From positions 26,854 to 90,853 of the forward strand of contig UCEZ01000061.1 in NCBI GenBank assembly GCA_900471525.1: 64,000 bases of DNA, given 5' to 3'. Shown piece by piece: positions 51,450 to 60,092 of the stretch (position 1 is its first letter; every line of letters begins with the position of its first letter). The notes under the pieces are model-generated. The model was given only the letters and a program-made list of their open reading frames with translations. It was not told the origin of the DNA and searched no databases. The stretch is from Hyphomicrobiales bacterium (GTDB taxonomy: Bacteria > Pseudomonadota > Alphaproteobacteria > Rhizobiales > Rhizobiaceae). The position numbers and the translations under genes were made by a program.

Positions 51450-51995
51450 ATGCCCGTCGTCCGTGGAAAAAACATCGAACCTCTTTATCCCGCAGAGCTT
51501 ATTGCCGAGCGGAACGTTGCAATGGCCGAGCAGATCGCCAAGGGGCCGCTCAACGACCTTCTCGTGATCGCCGTGCTCAAGGGCTCGTTCATCTTCGCCG
51601 CCGACCTGATCCGCGCCATGCACACTGTCGGTCTTGCACCGGAAGTCGAGTTCATCACGCTGTCGAGCTACGGCACCGGCACCGTGTCGCAGGGCGTCAG
51701 GATCATCAAGGATATCGACAGCGACGTGCATGGCCGCGACGTTCTCCTGATCGACGACATCCTTGAATCCGGCCGTACCCTGCGGTTCGCCAAGGAACTG
51801 ATGCTGGAGCGCGGCGCCAAGTCCGTGACCATCGCCGTTCTTCTCGACAAGAAGGTGAAGCGCCAGACCGACCTCGAAGCCGATTACGTCGGCTTCGAAT
51901 GCCCCGACTATTTCGTCGTCGGTTACGGCATGGACGTCGCCTATGCCTTCCGCGAACTGCCCTTCGTCGGCATCGTCACGGGCGACGCCGAATAG
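51450..51995 (+). CDS. hpt: Hypoxanthine phosphoribosyltransferase
   Basis: 181 residues. The PRPP motif is LLIDDILESGRTL; VLKGSFIFAADL and LSSYGTGT fit the family's flexible loop, and PDYFVVGYGMDVAYAFRELPFVGI is the purine-binding end. It salvages hypoxanthine/guanine to IMP/GMP. It precedes cpdR with 160 bases between. Confidence 0.96.
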   Translation: MPVVRGKNIEPLYPAELIAERNVAMAEQIAKGPLNDLLVIAVLKGSFIFAADLIRAMHTVGLAPEVEFITLSSYGTGTVSQGVRIIKDIDSDVHGRDVLLIDDILESGRTLRFAKELMLERGAKSVTIAVLLDKKVKRQTDLEADYVGFECPDYFVVGYGMDVAYAFRELPFVGIVTGDAE

Positions 51996-52069
51996 CCATC
52001 CGGCTGTGGATAGCTCTGATCTGGCCATCCGCGTTTACGGAAAACAAAGAAAACTCTGGTGGTGTTGAT

Positions 52070-52091
52070 CCCGCAGCGGCTGTGCTGCGGG
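52070..52091. terminator. GC-rich hairpin between hpt and cpdR
   Basis: CCCGCAGC (52070-52077) and GCTGCGGG (52084-52091) form an eight-pair stem around GGCTGT, with no T run. It might be an intrinsic terminator with weak tail or an attenuation structure before cpdR. Confidence 0.4.
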
Positions 52092-52155
52092 TGAGGGACA
52101 TGGCGTCTAAGGCGCGCGCTGTCCCGGCGGAGTTGTTGCCGAAACGGAGGCCATG

Positions 52156-52515
52156 ATGGCGAAAATCCTGATTACCGAAGATGAGGACGGCCTGCGCCGT
52201 TTCGTTGCCCGCGCGTTGCAGCTCGACGGCCATGAAACCGTCGAGGCGGCGGATGGTGCCGAAGGCCTCGCCTGCCTTCGGGGCGGAGCTTTCGACCTGC
52301 TTCTATCGGATATCCGCATGCCCGTCATGGACGGCATCGAACTCGCCCACCAGGCCTCGGCCGCCTTTCCGGCGCTGAAGATCCTGCTGATGACCGGCTA
52401 TGCTGAACAGCGCGAGCGGGCCGATAATCTCAACGGCAAGGTCCTCGATGTGGTGTCGAAGCCGTTCACGCTTCCGGATATCCGCAAGGCGGTCGCGGTG
52501 GCGCTGGCTGCTTGA
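52156..52515 (+). CDS. cpdR: Single-domain response regulator CpdR
   Basis: 119 residues from the second ATG (52156), five bases after GGAGG. A stand-alone receiver with Glu9/Asp10-type acidic pocket (ITEDEDGLRRFVARALQLDGH), phospho-acceptor Asp52 (LLLSDIRMPVMDGIELA), MTGYAEQ and SKPFTLPDIRKAV. In Caulobacter unphosphorylated CpdR primes ClpXP to degrade CtrA and PopA-dependent targets; in Sinorhizobium CpdR1 affects polar growth and symbiosis. It fits the cell-cycle theme with ctrA and sciP in this window. Rhizobia commonly have two CpdR paralogues; which this is cannot be decided. Confidence 0.92.
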   Translation: MAKILITEDEDGLRRFVARALQLDGHETVEAADGAEGLACLRGGAFDLLLSDIRMPVMDGIELAHQASAAFPALKILLMTGYAEQRERADNLNGKVLDVVSKPFTLPDIRKAVAVALAA

Positions 52516-52777
52516 AATTGTACAGATCGTGGGACGTGCTCGACTGGTTTTGATGGAGCTGATAGAGCGTTTGCAACAGAATTGGCTCAATAGGATTAGG
52601 TCAGATCATCGGGAATTGCCGGTTACGTTTATCCGGCGACGGTTTTTAGCCCGTCTGCACTCGCCTAGTACTTATTCGAAGCTGGTTGCTATTCCGGCAA
52701 ACCATGACTCGGGCCGTAATCGACGGGTTCGACACGCTGTGGCATGGTCGTTTATGTATAATATTTAGGAATATACA

Positions 52778-53161
52778 ATGGGTTGGAAGATATTAGCTGG
52801 CCTGAATGTGGTGCTAGCGATAGCGGTCGCAGTTGATTTCGTTTTTGGGTCCTATCAACCAAATTTATGGTCGATAACTTCGTACCTAATGTCGTGCCTC
52901 GCCGGCGGTATGGTGTGCCTCTATGCTTTCGATGGAAGGCTCTTTTCACTTCAGAGCCGCATTTTCATTGTGATTGTCATTTCGGTTTTCGCGCTGGTCG
53001 AAGCACTCATCGGGCTGCGGACTTCATCTCTTGCTCTGGGAAACGAGCCGCTCGTTTTGACGGTCGCGATTTTCGCGATCCCGCTTATTTTAAGCGTCTT
53101 AAGTTTGATTGCTGCTTGGCGATACAGTCGCGGTCGTACTGTGAGCTCCGCGCGGATATAA
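52778..53161 (+). CDS. AT-richer four-helix membrane protein, unknown (127 residues)
   Basis: Four hydrophobic helices at about 4-24, 33-52, 62-80 and 92-113; ends in a basic tail. No family recognised. Composition is more AT-rich than its neighbours, and the gene sits in an otherwise empty gap of about 700 bases between cpdR and TIGR02302, suggesting a recent insertion. Ribosome-binding site unremarkable. Confidence 0.55.
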   Translation: MGWKILAGLNVVLAIAVAVDFVFGSYQPNLWSITSYLMSCLAGGMVCLYAFDGRLFSLQSRIFIVIVISVFALVEALIGLRTSSLALGNEPLVLTVAIFAIPLILSVLSLIAAWRYSRGRTVSSARI

Positions 53162-53228
53162 CGGATTCTTAAATCAATTGGAGAAAACCCTTGGCACGAG
53201 CGCCGCGGGCCTACAGCATCCGTCAAAT

Positions 53229-55862
53229 TTACCGAATATCCAGCAACCGCTCCAGATATTGCCGCTCCGTTTCCGGCGATGAGTTCGTGCCCAGACGGCG
53301 GCGGATTTCGTCGAGGATTTCGCGGGCACGCTGGGTGTCGATCTCGTCGGGCACCTTCACCTGATCGCCGAAATCCGGTCCGGCATTCTGCTGACGGCGG
53401 CCGAGCGGGTCGCGGCCGTTCTGGCCGTATTGCGGAATGCCCTGTCCCTGGCCGGGGCCCTGACCCTGGCTTTGCATCTGCTGCATCATGTCCTGGGCGC
53501 CTTCGCGCAAGGCCTGCAGCGCGCGGCCCTGGCTGCCGACGGCCTGCTCGCCCTGTCCCTTGCCAAGGGCGCCTGAAGCCCCCTTCATTTCGCGGCCTGC
53601 CTCGCCAAAACCCTTGCCGGGCTTGATGCCCATGCCTTCAAGGCCTTTCTGCAATTCGCCGAGCTGCTTGGCGAGCTGGTCCTGCTGCGCCTGCATGTCC
53701 TTCAGCGCCTGCTTCAGCTCCTCGGCCGTCATATTGTCCAGCGGGCCGGGCTGCTGGGCATTTTCGTCCGGCTGCTGGCCGGGCTGCTGCGGCATGTCCT
53801 GGTCGAAGAGTTCCTGATCCTGCCCATCCAGCGGATCGCCGCGCTGCATGCGGTCGCGCAGGGCCTGGTCGTATTTGAAGGTCTCGTCCATCAGCTGCTG
53901 TTGCTGCTGCATCAGCTGGCCCAGCTTGTCCATCTGCTGGCGCATTTCGCTGTTCTCCTGGCCCTGCTGCTGCTGCATACGGCCGGCCTGGAGATTGTTC
54001 ATCATGCGCTGCATTTCAGACAGCAGCTGGCGTGCCTGATCCTTGGCGCCGGATTTGGCGAGGTTTTCGATCTGGTTCATCATCTTTTCCAGATCCTGCT
54101 GGCGCAGCACATTGTTCTGATTGGGGTTGGCGGCCATCTGCGGGTTCTTTGCCGCTTGCTTCGCCAGCGCCTCCATGTAGTCCTTCATGGCATCGCGCAG
54201 TTCCTGCATCAGCTTGGCGATTTCCTCATCCGACGCACCCTTTTCAAGAGCTTCGGACAGCTTCTGCTGTGCGTCGCGCAGCCGCTTGTCGGCCAGCGCC
54301 ATGTCGCCGTCCTCGATGCCGAGCGCGATTTCCCAGAGATAGCTCGCCGCGTCGCGCAGCATGTCGTCGTTGCGCGTAAGCGCCATGCGGGTGCGGGCGG
54401 ATTGCAGGAGGAGGAAATGCGTGAGGTTCGGGATGGTTTCATCCGGGCGGATGGTCAGCGCGTCGTTGAGGTCGATGGCGCGCGGCAGATCGTTGGCGTT
54501 GAGCGCGAAGACCTGGCGCTGCTCGGCGACGGCACCTGCCAAGGGCTCGAAGAACGGGCGGGCGGGCAGGATCATGTCCTGCGGCACGCTGCGGCCTTCC
54601 TGACCGGCCGCATCCTTGGCAACGAGCGTGATGCGCACGCGCTTTCCGGACAGCGGGTGTTCGCTCAAGTTCCGGCTGGTCAGCCCCTTTGCCTCGCGGG
54701 CATTGCGCTTCGGCAGGTCGAGGCGATATTCCGGCAAGGGATAAAGCGGCCGGGCGTCAGCCGCCGGCTTGTCGAGGGGAACGATCTCGGCCCAGGCCTC
54801 CTGGACGCCGTAATCGTCCTTGGCGGCAAAGCCGATTTCCAGAGCAGCGTTTACGGTCGTGCGCGGAATACCGTCGAAAGCAATATCCGGAACGCTGTCC
54901 GGGATCACCGTGAAGGCCCATTTCTCTCCAGCAACGGCAAGAGTGCCGTCCTTGGTGATCTTCATCAGATGTGTTTCGCTGCCGGGCTTGGCCGGGTCGA
55001 CAACAGTGGCTTGCTCCGGAGCTTTGCCGTCCTTTACCGGCTTTGGTCCTTGCGCTGCGATGACGAGGGGCTTGTCACCACCGTTTTCCAGGTAGGTAAC
55101 CGGCGTATCCTCGCCGCCGCTGGTGATGCGGACAGTCAGTTCGCTGAATTGCGGAATGCGCATGGCATCCTGGTTCGCGGCTGTTGGCTGTTGTCCATCC
55201 TGACGTCCGGTGAGGAAGACCGGGGCACGGCCGGTATAGGCCGGCGGCGTCACCCAGGCATCAATGCGGACGTCAGGCATTGCCGCGATCTGCTGTGGCG
55301 GATGAAAGGCATCGGAAATCATACCCGCCTTGTTCGAATAGGAATAGGCGAAGGCGATGCAAGCCAAAAGGACGGGGACGGCGCGCAGGCCGTAACTGTC
55401 GGTGCGGGCAATGTCGGGTTTGGGCAGGCCGGTTTCCAGCGCGCCGATCATCCGCGCCATGCGCGTCTGGTGCTCCTGCCACAGTGCCTGGCCGAAGGCG
55501 CCGCTGGTGGCCGGCTGGTCGTCCTGCACGCGGATCGCCTGATGCGGCAGGTTATTGCGCTCTTCCAGCATCCGGTCGGCGTCGGTATTGCCGGGAACAC
55601 GCAGGCGCAGCAACGGGATCAGCAGGATCACGAAGGCGGCTGCGAAGGCGAAAAGGACCGCGGCATGCAGCCAGCCGGGTGCGACGCGGAAAAAGCCGAA
55701 CCATGCGGCTGAGAGAAAAAACAACACGGTTGCAAGCAGCGGCAGCGCCCGAGGGGCGGCCTGTTCGGCGACGAGAACGAGGCGGGCAAGCGTACGCTTG
55801 ACCGCAAGGCTCCTCATGAAGCCTGCTGCCCCGGTCGAGGCATCCCGCCGGATTTCCGTCAT
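53229..55862 (-). CDS. TIGR02302/DUF4175 membrane protein
   Basis: 877 residues. Two N-terminal membrane helices (about 42-90) are followed by a periplasmic region with Ig-like strands (PDVRIDAWVTPPAYTGRAPVFL) and a very Gln/Met-rich helical segment (about 560-860; repeated runs of Q and M). It is an alphaproteobacterial conserved protein of unknown function; the linkage to lysA is common in this group as far as I recall. The low-complexity part makes homology by composition unreliable. Confidence 0.9.
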   Translation of the reverse strand: MTEIRRDASTGAAGFMRSLAVKRTLARLVLVAEQAAPRALPLLATVLFFLSAAWFGFFRVAPGWLHAAVLFAFAAAFVILLIPLLRLRVPGNTDADRMLEERNNLPHQAIRVQDDQPATSGAFGQALWQEHQTRMARMIGALETGLPKPDIARTDSYGLRAVPVLLACIAFAYSYSNKAGMISDAFHPPQQIAAMPDVRIDAWVTPPAYTGRAPVFLTGRQDGQQPTAANQDAMRIPQFSELTVRITSGGEDTPVTYLENGGDKPLVIAAQGPKPVKDGKAPEQATVVDPAKPGSETHLMKITKDGTLAVAGEKWAFTVIPDSVPDIAFDGIPRTTVNAALEIGFAAKDDYGVQEAWAEIVPLDKPAADARPLYPLPEYRLDLPKRNAREAKGLTSRNLSEHPLSGKRVRITLVAKDAAGQEGRSVPQDMILPARPFFEPLAGAVAEQRQVFALNANDLPRAIDLNDALTIRPDETIPNLTHFLLLQSARTRMALTRNDDMLRDAASYLWEIALGIEDGDMALADKRLRDAQQKLSEALEKGASDEEIAKLMQELRDAMKDYMEALAKQAAKNPQMAANPNQNNVLRQQDLEKMMNQIENLAKSGAKDQARQLLSEMQRMMNNLQAGRMQQQQGQENSEMRQQMDKLGQLMQQQQQLMDETFKYDQALRDRMQRGDPLDGQDQELFDQDMPQQPGQQPDENAQQPGPLDNMTAEELKQALKDMQAQQDQLAKQLGELQKGLEGMGIKPGKGFGEAGREMKGASGALGKGQGEQAVGSQGRALQALREGAQDMMQQMQSQGQGPGQGQGIPQYGQNGRDPLGRRQQNAGPDFGDQVKVPDEIDTQRAREILDEIRRRLGTNSSPETERQYLERLLDIR

Positions 55863-56006
55863 CCGTTCCCTTTCAGCGTTCGAAACGTGCCGTCAAGGAT
55901 AACACTCTTTGTGGCGAAGACGAGGGCGGCAACGCAATCGTGATCGAATTCGGCTGTCCGTTGCAGGGCTATCAACAGCGATAGGCCCGAAACCGGTGGG
56001 CTCGTA

Positions 56007-57275
56007 TCAGTCGAGCCAGTCGGGAACAGAATCCAGCCCAATCAGGTCTTCATATGTGGTGCGGGGGCGAATCACGTGGAAACGATCACCCTTGACCAGC
56101 ACTTCGGGCACCAGGAGACGGCTATTGTAGGTGCCTGCCTGGACGGCACCATAGGCGCCGGCGGTTCCAACCGAGATCAGGTCGCCGGGCTTCGGCATCG
56201 CCATTTCCCGGTCGAGTGCCAGATAGTCGCCTGTTTCGCAGACCGGGCCGACGATATCCGCCTTGATGCGCGGTGCGTTGGCGGCCGAAATGCGCACCGG
56301 TTGAATCTCGTGATAGGCCTCGTAGAGCGTCGGGCGGATCAGGTCGTTCATGGCGCCATCGACGATGACGAAGGTCTTGGAGCCGCCATCCTTCACATAG
56401 ATTACTTCGGTGACCATGATACCGGCATTGCCGACGATCAGCCGGCCGGGCTCCATGATGATCTTGCAGCCGAGTTCGCGCAGCTGGTCCTTGACGATCT
56501 CCGCATAGGCGTCGGGCAGGGGCGGGGGGGTATTGTCCGTCTTGTAAGGCACGCCAAGGCCGCCGCCGACGTCGACGTGATCGATCGTGTGGCCATCGGC
56601 GCGCAAGGTGTCGACCAATTCGCGCAGCAGCTTGAAGGCATCCTCGAACGGCTGCAATTCGGTGATCTGGCTGCCGATGTGCATGTCGATGCCGGTCACC
56701 TGGATGCCAGGCAAGGTCGCCGCATGGGCATAGACCGCGCGAGCGCGCTCATAAGCGATGCCGAACTTGTTTTCCTTCTTGCCGGTCGAGATCTTGGCGT
56801 GGGTCTTCGCATCGACGTCGGGGTTGATACGGAAGGAGACATGCGCCTGCTTGCCGAGACGCACCGCGCGGGCGTTGAGGATTTCCAGTTCCGGCTCAGA
56901 TTCGACGTTGAAGCAATAGATGCCGGCCTCAAGCCCAAGGTCCATTTCCCCAGCCGTCTTGCCGACGCCGGAAAACATGATGCGGTTTGCCGGAATGCCG
57001 GCCGCAAGCGCCCGGCGCAGTTCGCCGCCGGACACCACGTCGACGCCGGCGCCAAGCCGCCCGAGCGTCTTCAGGACGGCCTGGTTTGAATTGGCCTTCA
57101 TTGCGTAGCAGACCATGGCGTCGATGTCGGCAAAGGCCTTGGAGAAGACCGTATAGTGCCGCTCGAGCGTCGCGGTGGAATAGCAGTAGAACGGCGTGCC
57201 AACTGCCTTGGCGATGTCGATGACGGAGACGTCTTCCGCAAAGAGAATGCCGTCGCGATATTCAAAATGGTTCAA
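56007..57275 (-). CDS. lysA: Diaminopimelate decarboxylase
   Basis: 422 residues, fold-type III PLP enzyme. PLP-binding Lys60 (VCYAMKANSN), glycine-rich DVGGGLGVPY, catalytic Cys region (GPVCETGDYLA) and GAYG near the C-terminus are all present. It makes lysine from meso-diaminopimelate. The lptM-like gene ends 12 bases upstream. Confidence 0.97.
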   Translation of the reverse strand: MNHFEYRDGILFAEDVSVIDIAKAVGTPFYCYSTATLERHYTVFSKAFADIDAMVCYAMKANSNQAVLKTLGRLGAGVDVVSGGELRRALAAGIPANRIMFSGVGKTAGEMDLGLEAGIYCFNVESEPELEILNARAVRLGKQAHVSFRINPDVDAKTHAKISTGKKENKFGIAYERARAVYAHAATLPGIQVTGIDMHIGSQITELQPFEDAFKLLRELVDTLRADGHTIDHVDVGGGLGVPYKTDNTPPPLPDAYAEIVKDQLRELGCKIIMEPGRLIVGNAGIMVTEVIYVKDGGSKTFVIVDGAMNDLIRPTLYEAYHEIQPVRISAANAPRIKADIVGPVCETGDYLALDREMAMPKPGDLISVGTAGAYGAVQAGTYNSRLLVPEVLVKGDRFHVIRPRTTYEDLIGLDSVPDWLD

Positions 57276-57287
57276 GGGAGTGCCCTG

Positions 57288-57482
57288 TTACAGGAGGGGG
57301 TCGAGGAGGAAGGGCTTGTCGCGCGCTTCTTCCTTCTTTTCGACGGTGCCCGGTGCAGCCTTGGTGTTGATCGGCGCGCTTGAGCCCGGACGATCGAGAT
57401 CGCCTTTACGGCCGCAACCGGACAACGCCAGCCCGGCAATGGTAAGGGCCGCAATCAGATAAGTGGTGTTTCGTAAGAGCAT
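57288..57482 (-). CDS. lptM: LptM-like small lipoprotein (YifL family)
   Basis: 64 residues from ATG 57482 (GGGAAG upstream). A lipoprotein signal with lipobox LSGC (Cys at about 23) is followed directly by GRKGDLDRPG, the LptM signature, and a charged short tail. LptM assists assembly of the LptD/E lipopolysaccharide translocon in E. coli. The position before lysA matches the usual lptM-lysA linkage. Confidence 0.9.
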   Translation of the reverse strand: MLLRNTTYLIAALTIAGLALSGCGRKGDLDRPGSSAPINTKAAPGTVEKKEEARDKPFLLDPLL

Positions 57483-57579
57483 GGATGCTTCCCGGTCCGG
57501 GCAATCAAGCCCTTCGTGCAAATTCGTCAGAACTCATATCGAGTTTTTAAGGCGCTGTGCACCCTGAATTTTTCTTGAC

Positions 57580-57951
57580 TCACTCAGCCTCGATGGAAGG
57601 CTTTCGTTCTTTCGACAAAGTCTCGATCACCGCAAGCGTCCGGTTCATGGTTCGCGAATGATCCAGCCGTCTGAAATCGAGCATGGACATGCGCTTAACA
57701 ACGGCTCCACCACCGGATCGGGGTATCTCAACCTCGAGGACCACCTCGAAACCGACAACGACCGTGTAGCAATCCTCTGCCCGATCCGGAACATGGTTGA
57801 GCAGAAAGATGTGCCGCGACAACTGGGGATCTGATTGTTTCAGAACCTCGACGACATCCCGGAGGATCCTTCCTTCAGCGATGTCGCTTTGCTGAGTGCG
57901 CAGCCTCTGCACTTCCCGATCATGCTTTTCGGCGAATAGACCTTTTGCCAT
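57580..57951 (-). CDS. Hypothetical protein (123 residues)
   Basis: Soluble, predicted alpha/beta (AEDCYTVVVGFEVVLEVEIPRSGGGAVVKRMSMLDFRRLDHSRTMNRTLAVIETLSKERKP). No domain recognised. It starts 10 bases after the argH stop on the same strand, so it is probably co-transcribed with argH. GC slightly lower than argH. Reading frame and spacing support it as real. Confidence 0.6.
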   Translation of the reverse strand: MAKGLFAEKHDREVQRLRTQQSDIAEGRILRDVVEVLKQSDPQLSRHIFLLNHVPDRAEDCYTVVVGFEVVLEVEIPRSGGGAVVKRMSMLDFRRLDHSRTMNRTLAVIETLSKERKPSIEAE

Positions 57952-57961
57952 CAGGATGAGG

Positions 57962-59365
57962 CTAGTTCCGTCCGCGCCACCAGGCGATCTGTTTCCTCAC
58001 TTCGCTCGGCGCGGTGCCGCCGAAGGACGTGCGGCTGGCAACCGAGGCTTCGACCGTCAGGACGTCGAACACCTTGTCGGTAATGTCGGCGTGAATCCCT
58101 TGCAGGTCTTCGAGTGACAGTTCGGCGAGTTCGCAGGATTTTTGTTCAGCAAGCGCGACCGCGCGGCCGGTCACATGATGGGCGTCGCGGAACGGCAGGC
58201 CCGCCTCGCGCACCAGCCAGTCGGCAAGGTCCGTCGCGGTGGAATAGCCGGAGCCGGCGGCAGCCTTCATGCGGTCGGCACGAATGGTCATGTCGCGGAC
58301 CATGCCGGTCATCGCGGCAATCGCCAGTTCCAGGCTTTCGGCACTGTCGAAGACCTGTTCCTTGTCTTCCTGCATGTCCTTGGAATAGGCGAGCGGCAGG
58401 CCCTTCATCACGGTGAGAAGGGCAATCAGCGAGCCGTTGATGCGGCCGGTCTTGGCGCGCACCAGTTCGGCTGCGTCCGGGTTCTTCTTTTGCGGCATGA
58501 TCGACGAGCCGGTGGAGAAGGCGTCCGAGAGGCGCACGAAGCCGAACTGCGGCGTCGACCAGATGACGATTTCCTCCGCCAGCCGCGACAGATGCACGGC
58601 GCAGATCGAGGCGATCGACAGGAATTCCAGCGCGAAATCGCGGTCGGAGACGGTGTCGATCGAATTGCGGGTCGGCTCGCGGAAACCGAGCGCCTTGGCT
58701 GTCATGTGGCGGTCGATCGGAAAGCCGGTGCCGGCAAGCGCCGCGGCGCCGATGGGGCTCTCGTCCATGTGTTCGATGGCGTGGCGTACGCGCGCCCGGT
58801 CGCGGCCGAACATCTCGACATAGGCCATGCAATGATGGCCGAAGGTGACGGGCTGGGCAGTCTGCAGATGGGTGAAGCCGGGCATCACCGTCTCAGCATG
58901 CTCTTCGGCGCGGTCGAGGAAGGCTGATATCAGCGCCGTCAGCATCGTCTCGCATTTCTGCAGCTCTTCCTTGACCCACAGGCGGAAGTCGAGTGCAACC
59001 TGATCGTTACGGGAGCGGGCGGTGTGCAGGCGTCCGGCAGCCGGACCGATGAGTGCGGCAAGCCGGGCCTCGACATTCATATGGATGTCTTCGAGCCGGC
59101 GGGAGAATTCGAAATTGCCGCTTTCGATCTCTGACAGGATCGTGCTCAGGCCGTGAACGATCTTGTCTTTATCGTCGGGCGAAATGATGCCTTGATGCGC
59201 CAGCATGGTCGCATGCGCTATTGAGCCGCGGATATCCTGGGCGAAAAGCTTCTTGTCGAAGCCGATCGAGGCATTTATCTCCTCCATGATCGCCGCCGGT
59301 CCTTCTGCGAAGCGACCGCCCCACATCTGGTTGGAGCTTTTGGTTTCGGAAGTGCCGTCGCCCAT
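57962..59365 (-). CDS. argH: Argininosuccinate lyase
   Basis: 467 residues from ATG 59365; the longer open frame upstream is antisense to tlpA and not used. Signature GSSIMPQKKNPD (286-297), THLQTAQPVTFGHH with catalytic His, and RSRNDQVALDFRLW are intact. It releases fumarate and arginine. It is divergent from tlpA with 43 bases between their starts. Confidence 0.97.
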   Translation of the reverse strand: MGDGTSETKSSNQMWGGRFAEGPAAIMEEINASIGFDKKLFAQDIRGSIAHATMLAHQGIISPDDKDKIVHGLSTILSEIESGNFEFSRRLEDIHMNVEARLAALIGPAAGRLHTARSRNDQVALDFRLWVKEELQKCETMLTALISAFLDRAEEHAETVMPGFTHLQTAQPVTFGHHCMAYVEMFGRDRARVRHAIEHMDESPIGAAALAGTGFPIDRHMTAKALGFREPTRNSIDTVSDRDFALEFLSIASICAVHLSRLAEEIVIWSTPQFGFVRLSDAFSTGSSIMPQKKNPDAAELVRAKTGRINGSLIALLTVMKGLPLAYSKDMQEDKEQVFDSAESLELAIAAMTGMVRDMTIRADRMKAAAGSGYSTATDLADWLVREAGLPFRDAHHVTGRAVALAEQKSCELAELSLEDLQGIHADITDKVFDVLTVEASVASRTSFGGTAPSEVRKQIAWWRGRN

Positions 59366-59408
59366 GAAGAATGCCCGCCCTGGAGAATGACCCGTTTTGG
59401 AAAATGAA

Positions 59409-60092
59409 GTGACCGACAGACAAAAACGCTTTCCGCCCGCCAGACTTGTGGTGATCGCTGCCCTCGGGGGGCTGATCGCCGGTGCGGCAGCGGTATACGT
59501 CAGGGAAAGCGGGTCTGGCAATGGTGCGGCAGTCGAAACCGCCGGTGCGAAGGCCTGCGAGGCCTCAAAAGATAAGGTCGCGGCGATTACACCGTTCCTG
59601 AAAGGCCAGGTCGCTGCCATGGCGCCGGTCAGCGAGCCGCGTCCTCTCGCCGGTTTGACCTTCAAGGACAAGGGCGGCAAGGACTTGGCGCTCACCGATT
59701 TTACCGGCAAGACCGTCCTCCTCAACCTGTGGGCCACCTGGTGTGTGCCATGCCGGGAAGAGATGCCGGCGCTGAACGCGCTGCAGAAGGCAGAAGGCAG
59801 CGACAAGTTCGAGGTCGTGGCCGTCAATATCGACATCGGTGACGACGAAAAGCCGAAGGCCTTCCTGAACGAAACCGGCGTGCACGATCTCGGCTATTAT
59901 CGGGATTCATCCATGGGCGTCTTCAATGCTCTGAAAAAGGAAGGCCTCGCCTTCGGCCTGCCGGTCACGCTGCTGATGGACGAGAAAGGCTGCCTGATTT
60001 CATCGATGAACGGGCCGGCGGCCTGGGACAGCGATGACGCAAAGGCGCTGGTGAAGGCCGCTGTCGCAGTGCCGCCGTCAGGCACTCAGTAG
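59409..60092 (+). CDS. tlpA: TlpA-type periplasmic thiol:disulfide protein
   Basis: 227 residues from GTG 59409 (TTG 59397 would add four). An N-terminal membrane anchor (about 10-34) is followed by a thioredoxin fold with WATWCVPCR (Cys112 and Cys115) and the cis-Pro loop GLPVTLLMDEKG. TlpA reduces copper-binding and cytochrome oxidase assembly factors in rhizobia. Its end overlaps the convergent EAL gene by 15 bases. Confidence 0.92.
   Translation: MTDRQKRFPPARLVVIAALGGLIAGAAAVYVRESGSGNGAAVETAGAKACEASKDKVAAITPFLKGQVAAMAPVSEPRPLAGLTFKDKGGKDLALTDFTGKTVLLNLWATWCVPCREEMPALNALQKAEGSDKFEVVAVNIDIGDDEKPKAFLNETGVHDLGYYRDSSMGVFNALKKEGLAFGLPVTLLMDEKGCLISSMNGPAAWDSDDAKALVKAAVAVPPSGTQ

Noticed and set aside
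53901..55712. A 603-residue open frame on the plus strand
   Set aside because: It is antisense to the TIGR02302 gene and is His/Gln/Leu-rich, as expected from the reverse strand of its Gln/Met-rich region; no domain or translation signal.
59366..59836. N-terminal extension of argH beyond the ATG at 59365
   Set aside because: It would run antisense through tlpA; ArgH motifs begin only after the ATG at 59365, and the remaining length is normal.
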